Below are positions 47,601 through 60,000 of a DNA stretch of 64,000 nucleotides, in pieces. The first letter of the stretch is position 1. Each line of letters starts with the position of its first letter. The stretch covers positions 310,001 to 374,000 of the forward strand of contig JAEHOE010000010.1 in NCBI GenBank assembly GCA_016858145.1, read 5' to 3'. The notes under the pieces are model-generated. The model saw only the letters and a list, made by a program, of their open reading frames with translations. It was not told the origin of the DNA and made no database searches. This DNA is from Edaphochlamys debaryana. Lineage: Eukaryota > Chlorophyta > Chlorophyceae > Chlamydomonadales. Made by a program: the position numbers and the translations under genes.

Positions 47601-49782
47601 GGGCTTGACTCGCTTGAGCAGTGGCGCTGAACTGCTGATGCTTGTGTTCTGACCCTGTCCGGCTTGCTTGCCCGCTCCAACCCACAGGGCCTGGACCGCT
47701 CCGTGATCCGCACGGCGCCCATCTTCACAAACGTGAAGAACCTGTGGCAGGGGCACCTGAAGCTCCACGAGGTCAAGTTCGGGCCGCAGCCGTACGCGCA
47801 CGTGAAGGCGTCCATGGTACGGCTGCCGTACGCCTGCGCCATCGGGCGCGACTCGCTGCTGCAGACGCTGGTGGAGTCGGACGTGCCGGTCAAGGTGTAC
47901 GGCACGCCCACGCTGCGCGCCATCATTAAGCACAAGTGGCGCCTGTACGCGCGCCGCAAGCTCGTCACGCGCAGCACGATCTACGTCTTCTACCTGCTCA
48001 TGTACACGGTGCTGGGTATCCTGTACAGCATGGAGGACCACACCATGAAGGCCGACCAGTACTGGGCGACGGGGCAAGGCAAGGCGGCGTTCATCATTGA
48101 CGGCTACATCTTCGCGCAGGTGGGCGGGCGCGCAGGGTCAGGGTCCCAAGGGTTTTGAGGGGCTCAAGAGCCTGGGGGCTTGCCTAGCTTTTACGGGATT
48201 GCACCGCTAATGGTTAGCAATAACATTGGGGCGGGGACCTTACAATGTTCGACCTTGTGCTGCAAGCCCTGTTCTGCCTGGCCCCGAGAGATTTGCACCC
48301 TGCCTGACGCCTCCCGCCTTCCCTCCCCACGCCCCGCCTCCCTCTCCCCAGACCGCCTGGTACGCGTGGAACGAGCTGGTGCAGATGTACGCCATCGGGC
48401 TGTCGATGTACTTCAAGTCGTACTGGAACGTGTTCGACTCCACCATGATCACGCTCGTGCTCATCATCCCGCCGCTGCACGTGGCGCGCGTCTCGGACGA
48501 CGGCGGCGAGGTGCTGGGGCCGCTCATCGCCTTCGGCATGCTGCTCGTGTGGTTCAAGGCGCTCTTCTACGGCCTGGCGTTCGAGCCTTTCGGCCCGATC
48601 GTCAACATGGTCTTCATGATTGCCAAGGCCATCCGGCAGTTCACCATGCTGCTCTTCATGGTGTGCTGCTCGTTCGGCGTGGCGCTCATGGTCCTCTCGC
48701 AGTACTCCATCCCCGCCGGCTCGCCGGACCAGTTCAGCCGCAGCGGAGAGCAGGGTGAGTGCGCTGCGGCTTCCTGTGGCTTGGGGAGGGAGACTGACCA
48801 GGGCTCAGCGTGGCTGTGTTGTTGTGTGCCGGCCTTTGCTCGCTCCAGCTGAGCAGCTCAAGTCCGCCCCTCCCAGCCGCCTGCCGCCTTGCCCTGGTGC
48901 TGATCCCAACCCGCCACCCTCCTTCCCTTCCTCCCTCTCCCCCCCTCTCCACCCCCAGACTTCGGGCGGACGCTCATGACCATGTGGCGCGGCGTGCTGG
49001 GGCAGTTCGACATCACGTGGGCGTGGGGCAGCGTGTGGCAGGAGCTGGCCATCATCTTCTTCTCGGCCTTCATGTTCATCGTGCAGATCCTGCTCCTCAA
49101 CATGCTCATCGCCCTCATGTGCGAGGTCTACAAGAAGGTGGCGCAGACCGAGGAGGACGTCTTCCTCAAGGGCCGCGCCTCGCTGATCGTCGAGGTGGAG
49201 ACGCTCATGGCGCGCAAGCAGCTCGAGAAGTACGCCAACATGCCCCCCTACGTGCACCTGCTCACGCCCGTGCGCCGATCCGACGCGCGCGAGAAGTCGG
49301 GCATCGAGCAGCGCCTGGAGAAGCTCGAACAGATGCTGATGAAGCTCCAAGACGCCCTCGACAACGGCCTGAACGGCATGCGCGGCGGCGCGCAGCCGCA
49401 GGGCCCCGCCGGCCCCGTCGGCAACCTGCTCGGCGGCGACGGGCACGGCGACGGCAACGCCAACAGCGCCATGGGCCTCACGCAGGAGCAGCTCAACCTC
49501 ATCCAGATGCAGGGCGGCAAGCTCAAGGAGATCGAGGACCAGTTCCAGACCGTGCTGCGCCAGCTGGACCGCGTGCAGCGCTCGGTCAACAACCAGGAGC
49601 TGCGGCTCGAGGGCGTGGTCACGGTGCTGCGCGACATCGAGAACCTGCTCCGGAACCAGCAGCCGGTGGTGATCCACCAGGAGAACCGGCCGCAGCAGCG
49701 GCGCGGCGCGATCCTGACGGAGGCGGAGCTAGAGGCCGAGGTCAAGCGGTTGCTGGGCAAGGGCGAGGAGGACAAGCTCTGA
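41608..49782 (+). CDS. WD40-TRP-like cation channel fusion, ~1,894 residues
   Basis: Fourteen exons join in phase: 41608-41662, 41847-41954, 42022-42326, 42517-42636, 42788-42937, 43090-43302, 43451-43510, 43783-44659, 44919-46669, 46871-47086, 47281-47451, 47688-48119, 48352-48754, 48959-49782. Residues ~60-1130 are WD40 repeats (GGRDIELFLWDVDTGD, GGEDCAVRLWSLEDGK, GADSKVVLWDWRKR), about two propellers. A linker (VSWGSYHAITDMIPSLALRY) leads to six membrane segments: S1 ~1439 (STIYVFYLLMYTVLG), S2 ~1490, S3 ~1517, S4 ~1543 (LLVWFKALFYGL), S5 ~1575-1602. Then come a pore loop ~1621-1643 (MWRGVLGQFDITWAWG), S6 ~1650-1677 (LLLNMLIALMCEVYKKV) and a coiled-coil tail. The S6 end and following helix are typical of TRP channels. 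It is probably a cation channel in the ciliary or plasma membrane, with the propellers as docking sites. The first two exons are the least certain. Confidence 0.88.
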
Positions 49783-51270
49783 GCCCCTGGCGTGTAGCGG
49801 CTTGCGCCTAGCGGCTCGGTCCCTGCAGCCTGGAGGCGTTGTCGCGGGCCTGAGCGCTCTGGAGCCGCAGGCGGCAGCGGAGGGGGCGTGGGCCGGGGCT
49901 GTCAGGAATGTGCCGTGAAGGCAAGGAAACCGAATGAGGGGCCTGGGGGGCGGGAGCTGTGCGGGTGAGGGTGCGGACGGAGCGGGCGCATGGGGGAATG
50001 CACGGCGAGCGGGGTCAGGTGAGGGTCATGCATACATGGCGAGGGGCAAACGCGTGCGTTAGGGTTACTGAGTTGTGACTAGTGCCCATGTGAGCGCGGT
50101 TGGATTCAGGCTGAAGTGCGGAGGCGCCTGCAGGCACTGCTGGGACAAGCAGGGGCAGCGTTGGCCACGGCTGCGGCCAAGCGCTTTTGGCGTTGGGCCT
50201 GTAAGCGCGCCTGGTGTGGGACAGTCATTATATGCCTAATCTGTGTGTTGTGGTTGGGGGCAGTCGGGGGGCGGCAGGGCAACGGTCCTCAGCCCGCGTT
50301 TGTGTGGGGGCTGTTTTCGCCTCGCAGCGTGCGCTGCGGGGCTCCTTTCTTGTTCCAATGGCAAGCCCTCTTGCAGCAAAGCAGCTGAAACAGCTGGCTG
50401 GTGTGATCTTGTTCTTTGACCCGGCCTAAAGGCCTGGCATCTGACGAAGACGGGGTCTGTAGGCTCTCTGCATCCGAGCTTTGCGATAGGCAGCGGCATG
50501 CCAAGCGCCGAAGCAAGCCCTCACGCCTTTACGTGACGCATATAGATGAGGGATTTTTGCGGACGGTGCTTGCGTAAGAAGCGCCAGAGCTACGGCAGGC
50601 AGGGATGACCCGTGACTGATTGATGACGGCAAGTATGTGCGCGCGGCCCATGGACGGGCTCCACCAGGGGTCCTCGGCGTGCTTACCGTGGGCATTGATC
50701 CAGTCTAGTGAGTGAGCTGGGGCGATTGTCTTGTATATATGACGGACGGCATGGGCAAGACACGCAAGCATTTCGGGTGGCTGAGGTAGCAGGTGCAAGG
50801 AGGTGTGCGGCGGATGCAGGGGGCTCCTGTACTGCCGTGAAGACTGCTGCTTTCCTCTCCCAATGTCCAGAGCTGGCTTGCGCTCCCTCAGACTGTCGTG
50901 CCCATGCCAGTCCCAGCCTCCCAGGGCTGATGGAAGTGACGAGTCGCATAGCCAGTGCAAAGGCAGCGCGCAAGCAGCAAGGCTACAAGGCGGCATGCGC
51001 ACGACGAGCAACCCCATAGGCCTCCCCACATGGATGGCCCCGAACTCAGTAGCAGCCCAAAGCGACCAGCAGTTCACCACCCGCTCAAACCCAGGCCCCC
51101 AGGCCCAATCGCGCGCATCGCCCACCGCCCCAACAGTGCAAGCACTCCCAGCTGTAACCCCCTGTCTAGCGGCCGTCTTCCAACATTCGCCCTGGGTGCT
51201 GAGGGGCAACCCGTGGAGGCAACTAGCCGCCGCAACCGCAAGCCTCAGCTAGAAGCTAGAGCCTCGGCCC
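49783..51270. other. Gap between the channel gene and the FAS1 gene 3' ends
   Basis: The genes converge here, so this is 3' untranslated and intergenic sequence. Open frames on both strands lack recognisable protein features. A TGTAA for the channel gene is at 50200-50204. Confidence 0.55.
50200..50204 (+). terminator. Candidate poly(A) signal TGTAA of the channel gene
   Basis: TGTAA 418 bases after the TGA stop. Confidence 0.45.
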
Positions 51271-54200
51271 TCAGGCCATCTTGCGGCCGCGGGGAGGAGG
51301 CTTTGCAGCAAGGGGATGCACCCCAAGGTACATGCGCGGCGAGGGCTTGAGCGTACGGCGCGGCGGGGGCTGGCGCTTCCTTGCAGCGGGTGAGGGCGGA
51401 ACACCAACAGTCACGCCGTCCGGGAGGAGGATGGCGTCCACGATATGGAGGTACGCCGTCCCGAGGTTGACGGCAACGTCGGGCTGGATGACCCGTGCGC
51501 GGGAGCCGTCGATGGAGAAGGAAAGGCCAGACCCGTCCCTGTGGGCCGTGATATTGTAGCTGTGGCAGGGATGGCGGCAGAGGGACGGGGCTTGCGTCAG
51601 TGGACAAGCGGACCGAGGCAGACCCAAGCAGGCTTGGTTGCGTGGGGCTTTGCGGACCGTATCCAACCCCCCACGCACTTGTACACAGACACAATGACCT
51701 GGCCGTCGCTGATGTCATCCGCCCGGGCGCTGCCGGGTAGCACGTGCGCCTGTGGGGCGGAAAGCGCGCAGGGAAAGAGAGGGCTCAACGCAGGGAAGGC
51801 GAGGGCAGGTGGGAGGGCTCTACAGGGCACCAGCAGCAGCAGCTGCCCAAGGACAGAAGGAGCTCGGAATCCCCCCAGGTGGCCGCTCGGTCCCGCAAAT
51901 GGATACCAAGACCGGATTGCCGTACTGACCCCTAGAATGCCGTACACAACCGCGGGCTGGGCCAGCAGCTGGTCCACGGTGACGCCCTTGGACTTGGCGA
52001 AGGCGGCCCACGCCTCATCCTGCAGACAGGACAGTGTTGATGGGGGGTTGGGGCAGGATCGGGCACGCGCAGTTCCGAGGTGCAGAGTGCCCTTGCCAGG
52101 TAGGGATGCAGGGTACTGGTGGCCACTGGGCTGGGGAAAGGATTGTAGGGTCAGCCCTTCGTGGAACCCACCGTGGGGGCGAGGAGGGTGATGGGGGCCT
52201 GGGGGCCAATCGTGGCGGCACCGGCCGCACGAACGGCAGCCACCAGCGTCCGAAGGCCCAGCTGCGGCGCAGAGGGACGAGCGGTACTGGCGTCAGGGCT
52301 GGGCAGCAATCAGATCCGGTGGGTAGGGAACCCGGCCGACGACATTATCACCTTCCGTGCGGCCTCGGCCAGATAGGTGTAGTACGGAATCAGCACGGAG
52401 TCAACCACGTGGATGTACGACCTGTGGCCGTTGTGAGTGTCAGCAGAGGACATAGAGAGCGTGTCGGCGTGCGTTAGGCAGTACGGGCCGGACTTTGCCT
52501 GGACAGGCTCACCTGGGGCCCAGCCCAACGGGCACGTCGACCGTAATGACGCTTGCGTTGACACCGCCGTACGAAGTGATGCCCACTGCCCCATTGTAAG
52601 CGGTGACTTGGAGGGGCTTATTGGGGCCACTGGAAGGGGGGCGTGGCGCGTGGGACGTGGGGCGTGGGGCCGGGTATGCAGGCGAACACTTGTAGAGTGA
52701 GAACCAGAACTTCAAACAAGGGTGTCTGTCCTCCCCAGGACAGGGAAAAGGGCCGAGCCCCAAACGGACTAAACCCACGCCGCCATAAGTTAGGGGCCTT
52801 CGCAACCCCGCAATGCCGGACTTAGCCGGTTGGGTTGGGCGCACATTCACATGCACCCTCCAAAAGATAGAAAGAGAAGATGAAGAGAAAAGCTTGTGGC
52901 ATCGCGGGCTGGGCGTGAATCGCAGGTTCTTGCGTGACGCAGGCACACACGGACGGACGGACGGACACCGACCAGTGAATTTTTTTTCAGATTACCCCCT
53001 CCCCATGTTCGGTACGCGGTGCGTACTATGACCGGCCTCCCAACCCTTCATATAGTACGCACGGCGGCGAAGCCGCCCCTAACCGGGGGGGTCCGGGGAG
53101 AAATTTTGGCAAAATGGGGCTCAAAACACGCAGAATTTTGCATAGGTTTGGTGCCCTCCATTGAATCTGCCACTGGGCCATAGCAGAGAGCAAGGGACGC
53201 ACTTCAGTGGTGTGCGCAGCCGCCCAGGCCCAACTCGGATCGCGTTTCCCAGCCTAAATGGCGCGGTGGGGTTACAGCCACGTGCCAGAAGGCCCCTGCG
53301 GCACTGCTGCTTTCCATGTGGCGCTTCTGTGAGCAGCTGGCATGTTCTTGGGAGGCTGCGGTTGCACAACGGCCGGCCTGACGGCCGCCCAAGCGTGGCG
53401 AACGCACCTGAAGCCGGCGTACTCTCGGACCGCTTTTCAGGACCCCCCGAGCATTGAAATAGTACGCATCCCGGAGGCCGTGATACCAAAATAGTACGCA
53501 AGTGTACTAAAGTACGCAAAAAAAATCGCTGACACCGACACGGAGTAATCATAGAGGGCTGAGCCCCCCGGCTGGCGCTCCGCGCCAGGCGCTCCGCGCC
53601 GGGGGCTCAGCCCAAAAACGAAAGCGGGTAGGACACGGGCGGGACAAGTACGGCCAAGCAGTCCAATCCCAAGCTCACCTCCAGGTGGTCAGGTTCGACA
53701 CGCCAGGCGGAATGGCGGTGGAGGGGATGGCGGAGGGGACGACGTGGTGCCTGCGTGGCCGTCAGCAGCCGAGGGTAATAAGGCCAGAACAGATGAGGGT
53801 GTAGAGAGCACAGAGAGCACACCGTCATGCGGTGTATGTACGGCAAGCATGCATCACGATCTGCAGCTCTCCATCTGCCTCACGCGAGGATAGCGGTCAG
53901 CACGTCGGGCGAGGCCAGGGCGGTCTCAAGGCTGAGGCCCAGCCAAGAGAGGGTCTTGTTAAATGCGTCCTGCGGGGCACGAACAAGCGGAGGAGGGCCA
54001 AACGCTTCGACTCCGCTTTCTAGGCGCTGCTGGGGCTGCCGGGGCGCTGGGGCCCAAAGTCTCTGCATGCCCTCCTCAGTTCTGCCCCGAGTGACAGAGA
54101 GAGATGTTACAGGTGTTGACCCAACCCGCACGCTCCGCTAGGGCTACTAGCAGAGTGCACCCACATTCGTCGGCGCGAACAGCGTGACGCTGAGCGACGG

Positions 54201-56200
54201 GTCTGACAGGGCCTCGGTGAGGTTGGCCGCCTGCACTGCCTGGAAACATTGGCACAGAGGAGAGTGGTCCCGGGCGGGGTCAGTCCTTCATTCCGGCACG
54301 TGTTATCGCTTTGCCTCCTGCCCCTGCTGACCACGGCACCCTCTGTGCAACCCCTCGTGCGCCCTTTCCACCCGCCTGCATACTCCTGTGCGTCCAGGAA
54401 CGCAAGCTTGCCTCCAAAGGTGCCCACGCAGTTCCCGCATGCCGCACCCCTCCGCGCGGCCGCACGCACCTGGAGGAGCACCGAGAAGCTGTCGGGGTTG
54501 CGGACCGCCGCCTGTGGAGCCAGGGCAAGGACAGCAAGGACACACATGACTTCGGAAGGACGCAGCAGCGGTGGAGAGAGACAGAACGAAGGGGCTTGGG
54601 GCCATGCAGGCCCACACAACGCCTTCCCACAGCCCATCCAGGCGCGACACACTGGGCGTCCGGGTGATACAGCTGGCAAGCGGGTGAAGGATTACCAGCC
54701 CCGTACGAAACCCCCCAACCTTCAACCGTAAGTCGCAAGGCCTCGTAGCAGGCCCCCGCCCCCGCCCGCACATACGACGCCACCACCCCGCCCTGCAACC
54801 TCACCGCGGCTAGGCTGGTGTAGAAGGGCAGCAGTACGGCATTCACGACATGGATCACGGATCCGCCCGCCGCCACGTCAGCCGTGACGACGGTTGCGTC
54901 GGCCCCAATGGACTTGACGCTGACGGTTCCGGCAGCCCGCGTAACCGACAGGGGTCCGTTCGCGCTGCGTGTACAGAAGGAGAAAGAGCGAGATGGAAGC
55001 AGAAGCGGGCGGAGTGTAAGAAGGCAGTGAGGTGCAAGGATCTTGGGCGGGGCTTGGGGTGCAGCCGTGCAGGGCGTGCATGGGCTATGGGGCATGTGCC
55101 GCGCGGCCATCCTTGCAATGACAAGTTGATGCTCTGATCCGGAGCAGGCCAAAGGTGCGCTTCAAGCAAGCAACCCCGCCGAGGCTTACTTTGCGGTGTC
55201 CACCTCGGTTGTGCCTTCGGGCAAGGCACTGGAGGGCACGGCTGTCGTCAGAACATGCTGTGGGGGGCAGGCCAGAGGCGGAGAGGTTCAGGGGCCAGGG
55301 CGGTGTGTGCTCAGCAGAGTGGCGGGGCGAGACGGGCCGAAATATCAAGGCCCCAAGCAGAGGCTCTTGCGGTCGTTACAAACCATGCAAGCGGCGGTTG
55401 GGTCAGTCCTGCCCTTTCGTACTATTGCGCCTTGCGCGGGCGGCCCAGCGGCATTCCTGGCTTGAGCCCCCAGCCATTGTGGCGACAACCCACCGCACCT
55501 GCAGCAGGACGGGCTGAAGCTCCTTCCCCAGCGCCAGCACCTCAGGGGCCGTCATGCGCAGAGTGGTCAGCAGCGCAGCGAACGCCTGGGCGGACAGGAG
55601 CGGACGGCGAGTTGGTTGGGAGAGCAAGTTGGGCCGCGCGGGTGGACCTGTCTGGGCCCCGGGGGCTGGAGGGTGCAGGGCAGCACGCAGGGACTGATCA
55701 GGGCCTCTGGAGGCAAGGGGAAAGCTCGAGTCTGGCTGAAGATGGTGCTGGGAGGTAGCAGCGCGCTGGACTGGGCACGGCCCGGGCGTGGGACGCCCGC
55801 CCGCCCGCCCGCCGCTCGTGCCTCGCTTAGTGAGTAGGGCCGACCCAGGCCGAGGCAGGACTACGAGTCTACCACAGGCGGCCCCGTTGATCCCATTTTT
55901 TGACGCACAGCAGCTGTATTTGATTGGCGAAGCATGGCAAAGCCCCACGTCGGGCGACTGCGTGCGTGCACGCACGAGTGGCAGGCCACCAGGCAGCCCT
56001 TCGCCGGTTTTGCGCACCTCGTTATTGGGTGCGAACACCGTGTAGGTGAGCGTAGCGTCACTGAGTGTGCTGCTGAGCTCCGCCGCTTCGACCACGGCCG
56101 CGAGGGTGGAGAGCTCCGGGCGCGACTGAATTGCCGCCAGGATGCTACCCGTCGCGTCGCCTTGCGAGCGCACCAACACAGCCGACATCAGCACCAGCAT
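51271..56200 (-). CDS. Three-domain fasciclin (FAS1) secreted protein
   Basis: Read right to left. The start MLVLMSAVLVRSQGD is a short, weak signal peptide, and an acceptor lies directly upstream, so an extra 5' exon is possible. Domain 1: ILAAIQSRPELSTLAAVV, LTYTVFAPNNE, HVLTTAVPSSALPEG, SVIHVVNAVLLPF. Domain 2: NPDSFSVLLQ, LTEALSDPSLTLFAPTN, DAFNKTLSWLGLSLE, HVVPSAIPSTAIPPG, SYIHVVDSVLIPYY. Domain 3: LRTLVAAVRAAG, PITLLAPT, DEAWAAFAKSKGVTVDQLL, AHVLPGSA, TAYLHIVDAILLP. The paired FAPT/H..P...../H.VD..L.P landmarks are diagnostic of FAS1 adhesion domains. The C-terminus is basic and Pro-rich (ARKRQPPPRRTLKPSP) with no membrane anchor. The intron between the HVVPSA exon (ends 53679) and the next exon (starts 52629) is 1,049 bases and carries an insertion. 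It probably acts in the extracellular matrix or wall. Confidence 0.87.
52980..53615. mobile_element. AT-richer, repeat-bearing insertion in a FAS1 intron
   Basis: The word AGTACGC, or its complement GCGTACT, occurs at both ends: 53020-53026, 53054-53060, 53461-53467, 53493-53499 and 53511-53517. Runs of T (52980s) and A (53518-53525), palindromic pieces such as GGCGGCGAAGCCGCC, and a hairpin at 53556-53613 accompany it. Base composition differs from the flanks. Subterminal repeats of this kind are typical of non-autonomous DNA transposons. No transposase frame and no clear target-site duplication were found. Confidence 0.5.
53556..53613. repeat. Strong hairpin with internal direct repeat
   Basis: GGGCTGAGCCCCC at the left pairs with GGGGGCTCAGCCC at the right. 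The loop contains two copies of GGCGCTCCGCGCC. Confidence 0.85.
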
Positions 56201-57058
56201 GCCTGCAGGTCCAGTAATTCAGCGCATTTGGATAAGAAGTAATCACAGTGCGTCGGGCGAATCGAGTTCATGCGTGCGCACCTGCCGCGACGCAAGAAGG
56301 GAACCCTCGTGCGGGCGTCATTGTTTGTTCTTGTGAGTCCTCTGACAAGTACGCGCTAGCATGCCGGTGGGCGCAAATGTGTCGCTCTATCCGGTTTGGA
56401 CGAAACGGGCCCCATGCATACATGCCACTCACTTCCCCCACAGAATCCGCATCAGCATGACAGCGCTGAAATGCCGCTGCCTTTACAAACGTCGGGCAGC
56501 CATGCAACGGCCAGCAAAAGTTGACACGTACCCCGTTGCAGGCGCGGCCCGCGATCCCACCGAGGCCGAGCGGGTCGAACCGACCCACCGCCCATCGTGG
56601 CCCCAACGCTGGCCTCCAGTTGGTCCTCCGCCGCCTCGCACCTCACACACTCCACTACAACAAGGTCACAGGAAAAAGCAATCCCCGCACCCCTGGCTTG
56701 AAAGGGACATTGTGGGACACAGCACGATGGCACGCAAGCCAGGCCCCCGTCAAGACCTGCTCTCCGCACGGCAAGCCGCCAGGAGGGGCCAGGCCCACGG
56801 GTGTCTGTGCTGCAAGTTGCGTTGAGGGTCAGCCTTAAGCATTCGGGAGGTGCAGGGCTGACTGCCTTGCTGGCTATCGGTACAATCACTTGCTTCGACC
56901 CGCCGGCCACCCCACCTCCATCTGCAGAGATTCCGCGAGGGTACCCATGCCCTGCTGAGCACAGCCGGCCCCTATGCTCCAGGCCGTCTGTTCAGTCGGC
57001 GGCGCCAGTAGAATGCGGTGACAGCAGCACAGTGCTGCTGTTGCGGCCGGTCCCGTCA
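56201..57058. other. Gap between the FAS1 start and the 3' end of the next secreted gene
   Basis: It must hold the FAS1 promoter and the 3' untranslated region of the neighbouring minus-strand gene, whose likely TGTAA is at 56487-56483. No further gene is seen. Confidence 0.5.
56483..56487 (-). terminator. Candidate poly(A) signal TGTAA of the unknown secreted-protein gene
   Basis: TGTAA on the minus strand about 570 bases beyond the stop at 57059. Confidence 0.35.
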
Positions 57059-60000
57059 TCACCCAGCAATGTCGAAGTCGAAATTCTCCACGGCGCCCAC
57101 CACTCCGATCTGGCTCCGCGCGCCGCTGAACTTGGTACCGGTGCCGTACCCGGTCACCTGACCAACTGGCGCACAGCAGGCAGAATGGAGAGAGGCAGCA
57201 GGGGCAGGGGCCAAGGGGTTATTGAGGACAAGGACAGGACATGCAAGGGTCGGTTGCAGCCCGCAAGCGTGCGTGTCCGGGTATCCCCGCATCCCCCGGC
57301 ACTCGAGCTCACGCGCGCCTGCCGTGACGCCGCCGCCGCCGCCCACGGACGCCGACGTCGAGGCCTGAGTGGACGAGGCCGAGGGCGCCGTGAAGAAGTA
57401 GCCCCGACCGAACGTCAGGCCCCCCACCACCACGCCGGCTGTGCGCGTGGGCTCTGCACCGGTATCGGGGAGCGAGAGGGCCGTGGACGGGGCGGGTTCA
57501 GGCAAGGGAGGGTAGGCAGGTGCGGGGCACGAGTTGGAGTGGTGCCGGTAAGGCCGCCGGCAGCCCACAGCACATGTACCCTATCATACGCAAGGCTGCT
57601 GGCGGCCCCGCCCCCGCCTGCCTGTGCCCCCACGGCCACCCGTCCTCGACCATGCCCCGGCCCACACCTGCCTCTCCCCCGGCCTGTTGCCCCGCATGCC
57701 ATCCCCTGCCCCCCCCCACTTTCAATCCCCGACCCACGCTGTGGCGCCCCCGTGAATGTGGCCTCCCCCAGCACGTCCTTCTGCCGCAGGCTCTGGCTCA
57801 CGCCCCGGATGGCGGCAGACACGCTCTATAAGGGGCGGGGGTGGGGGTTTTGCAGGCGGGGCGGAGCAAGCAGAGGGCACCGGGACTGGGCGCAGGGCCA
57901 CCCTTGGAGGGATGAGGGACGTGGGGTTTCACCTTTGGTGGAAGTAAGGGGAGGGCGCCCCTTGCCTGGCCCTGTCTACTGCGGCGTGGGTCAGAAGCTC
58001 ACCTGCACCACCGTCGCCACGTTGAGGCCCGTGGCTTGTTGCTGGGCGCCAGGGAGGGTCACGCGCAGGAAGGGCGGGATGCCTCTCAGCATTTTGGTCA
58101 AAGCGACAGGCAAGTCTGCACCGCACTGATGAGCCGTGCGGTCAGACCGCAGTCCTCATCCTTCCTCCGGCCACGCGTGACTGCCCCACCCACCGGCCCT
58201 AACAAAGCCCGCACCGCAACCATACCACTGCCCCTGTTGCCCCAGCCCTCACCTGCGAGCTCCCCGCCGTAGAGGCCCGGTCGTCCCGCACCGTGGCTGT
58301 CGTGCTCCGCGTGCTGCCCTTGGCCGTCTGCAGCAGCACCACGGCAGGGGCTGCTCAGCACGCAAAGCACGCACGTTGAGGCATCAGAGACGGCAATGCG
58401 GCCATGCCCAGCCCGACCAAGTACGGCGGCACGCACCTGCGGTACGATGTTGGGCCCAGTGTAGTACGACCCAAGGAAGCGGTAGTAGTCTGGGGATTCA
58501 GGTGTGGGGCAGGGTCACATGGCAAGGCCGGATGGGGGGGTACGGCATGGGGCAGGGAAGCGCCGTCGGACGAGCTCCGCCCTTAGCGCCAGGCCATGCG
58601 ACCAACACGCACCAAGTACCAGCCAGCCACGACCCGAACCCCACAAGCGCACGCCCAGGCACGCCAAGCGCTGCACCTGCCCCCTCGGGAGTCGGGACGC
58701 CGTACCTGTATAGAAGTAGTTATCTGCGAGAGGTTCCATGAAAGCACGCTCTCAGACGCGCGTGGGGGCATGGAGAAGCCGAAACGGCTGCGCACGCAGG
58801 CTATCCAAGCCAGAGCCCTGCGTCCACTCACACTGGCCCGCTCTGCCGTACTCCAGCGTGGTGGCCATGAGTACGTCAAGCGGATCGTACAGGTAGCTGT
58901 CGCCTGCGTCTGTGAAGTTTGCTCCTGTTAGGGCCCCCGGCGCGCCCCTGCCCCCGCCTCCTCCGGCGGCCGCTCCGGTCCGCAGCGCTGGTGTTGCACC
59001 GGATGCCCTCCCCCCTGCTGCTGCTCCCCCTGCTGCGGCTTGGCTGCCGCCGCCGGCCGGGCTGGTCCGCAGCTTCGGCGGCTCGTGATCCGGATCTGCG
59101 GTCGGGCCGTAGTAGTCGTACGTGTCGTACGCCATGTCGTACTCGTGGTTGTAGAACGGCGTCAGGTAGCCTTGTCGGACCAAGACGGAGAGGGAGGCAG
59201 TCCAGTCATTGAAGTGCACAATCTGTGTGGCACCTGATCCTCTCTGCTCGCTTGGACCCGCCATACCGTTCCCGCCGTACCGTTCCAGTAGTCGTACTCG
59301 GCTCGCATGAGCGCCGCCTGGCGGTACGCACGTGCAGCGGCCGCCCTGCGCTCAGCACTAGTGGTGTTTGCGTCTGCTGCTGCTGCTCCTGGGGGTTGAC
59401 CGGGACTGGAGGTTCCATTGGATGGGGGCGAGGGCTTTGGGGGCCCTGCTGCGGGCCCTGGAGGCGGCTGCTCCTGCTTGCTTGGCCCCTTGCCGCCGGG
59501 CTTGTCGATTCGGCGCTGAGACAGCGCTGCGGTGAGCACGTCTGTCACTACGTTGACGTCGCCAAAGGGGATGGCGCTGATGGCCCTGCACATGGTGAGA
59601 GGGCAAGGGCGGAAGAGCAGGATCAGCGCCAACAGGCGCCCAGCTAGGGCCGCTCGCAAACATGCACGGCGGGTGGGGCCGCCGAGCCCTTCATCAGGTG
59701 TCAGGTGTCAGAGGGATCGGTAGGTGAACGGCGTTGTTGAGGGAGCAAGGCCCGCCCTGATCTCGTGCCCCACCTGCCCGTCTCCACCCCGTCAGCGGCA
59801 GCGCCGGTGCCGTCCGTGGCCGTGGCGTACTTGAACGCCTGCGGGGGCGCCGACCGAGGGGCCACAGCTTCAAGTCCCTGACACGCATGCATTGCGTCAA
59901 GGGCCCTCCCAACGGGACCCCGGGCGCTGCACCTGCTGGCTAGCGCCGCCAAAGGAGTCGGTGAGAGCGAAGGAGGCGCCGAACGGGAAGGTCAGGCCAC

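Noticed and set aside
53120..53460. Open frames inside the FAS1 intron insertion as a transposase remnant
   Set aside because: The frames are short, with no recognisable transposase motif.
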